Virus record (IMG/VR): IMGVR_UViG_3300009502_000240
Coordinates: 1 to 20,746 of that record
Direction: 5' to 3' (one strand)
From: a virus
Length of the DNA stretch: 20,746 nucleotides
The notes under the pieces were generated by a model. The model made no database searches. It was not told the origin of the DNA and worked only from the letters and a program-made list of their open reading frames with translations. Below, one piece after another: positions 20,128 to 20,746 of the stretch. Every line of letters begins with the position of its first letter. The first letter of the stretch is position 1. Both the position numbers and the translations under genes were made by a program.

Positions 20128-20746
20128 GTGACTACCACAACAACAAATATGTCATTAGTATTACCTGATGTATCAATAACTATTGGAGCTACTTGGGCTT
20201 CTTTATTAAATGCTTCATTAATCTTATTAGATGCACATGATCACACTACAGGTAAAGGTTCTAAGATAACACCTAGTGGTATAAACATCAGTAGTGACTT
20301 AACATTTGCGTCAAATAATGCTACTAATCTACGTACAATTAGAATGTATAATAATTCAGCCTTTACTACTGGGGTTAATGACCGTGGTTGTTTGTATGTA
20401 TTAAATAATGAACTTTATTTTATAGATGGCGTAGGTAATGCGATTCAGGTTACTTCAGGTGGTTTGTTAAACCTTGGTGCTTCTATTACTAGCCTTGGTT
20501 TGAATGATAGTACATTCACCCTTAAATATTTTGGGGATGTTACTCGTCAAATGAGGTTTGATGCTTCTCAAATTACTACAGGAACAACTAGGATTTATAG
20601 TTTACCTGATCCAGGTGCAAATGATACCTTAGTATCTCTTATATCTACTCAATCATTAACAAATAAAACATTTGATAGTACGTCTACAATGACAGGAGTA
20701 AAGATTGCTTCTTTAACTCCTGATGGTAGTAATACTATTACTTTTC
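20128..20746 (+). CDS. Tail fibre protein, N-terminal part (continues past window)
   Basis: The GTG start at 20128 has AAGGAG six bases upstream; 206 residues are visible. The N-terminus includes LDAHDHTTGKGSKITPSGIN, the HDH-x-GKG region common in tail fibres of many phages. Repeating beta segments follow (LTFASNNATNLRTIRM, FIDGVGNAIQVTSGG). The region SLPDPGANDTLVSLISTQSL then TNKTFDSTS is the usual entry to fibre repeats. It probably binds the host surface through its missing C-terminus. Confidence 0.86.
   Translation, partial: MTTTTTNMSLVLPDVSITIGATWASLLNASLILLDAHDHTTGKGSKITPSGINISSDLTFASNNATNLRTIRMYNNSAFTTGVNDRGCLYVLNNELYFIDGVGNAIQVTSGGLLNLGASITSLGLNDSTFTLKYFGDVTRQMRFDASQITTGTTRIYSLPDPGANDTLVSLISTQSLTNKTFDSTSTMTGVKIASLTPDGSNTITF

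Overview
The window looks like a 20.7 kb piece of an AT-rich, tailed double-stranded DNA phage, most likely short-tailed (podovirus-like). The evidence is a family-A DNA polymerase, a D5-like helicase, a ClpP-like protease, terminase, portal, scaffold, major capsid protein, a head-tail adaptor and the start of a tail fibre, with no tape-measure or tail-tube gene between adaptor and fibre. The host cannot be named. Near-consensus sigma70 promoters (TTGACA, 17-18 bp, TATAAT-like) and strong AGGAG-type ribosome binding sites indicate an ordinary sigma70-using bacterium.

Layout. Everything left of about 9.6 kb reads leftward (minus strand) and everything right of about 9.99 kb reads rightward. 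The left arm has two blocks. A DNA-binding-like 140-residue protein and the helicase (9583-7641) follow two leftward promoter motifs. Then a consensus sigma70 promoter at 7565-7593 drives an operon of more than 20 tightly packed, often ATGA-overlapping small genes (7312 to the left edge). Recognisable members are a dGTP/dATP-diphosphohydrolase-like protein, a MazG-like pyrophosphohydrolase, a KTSC-domain protein, a zinc ribbon, a lipoprotein, a two-helix membrane protein and DNA polymerase. Several genes under 60 codons are added here. The right arm carries virion genes: protease, a possible small terminase, a GNAT-like protein, large terminase, portal, scaffold, capsid, a probable decoration protein, a His-rich protein, adaptor, a small virion protein and tail fibre.

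Non-coding content is unusually rich. (1) The early operon starts with a roughly 245-nt leader that is G/C-rich in its 5' half and contains several strong helices, two of them mutually exclusive, so it is riboswitch- or regulatory-RNA-like. (2) Five copies of a promoter-like motif centred on ATTATAAT, with no -35 box, lie only in the two large intergenic regions, oriented outward in each. (3) The 890-bp gap between scaffold and capsid holds twin palindromes, an intrinsic terminator, a divergent pair of these motifs, direct repeats, and a sigma70 promoter with a structured capsid-gene leader.

How it works together (inference): host sigma70 starts the early operon, whose products adjust nucleotide pools and the host. 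The shared motif probably marks a co-regulated set controlled by a phage factor, linking the helicase block and the virion block. The capsid gene has its own promoter and leader, which would allow much higher output than the terminase and portal genes upstream.
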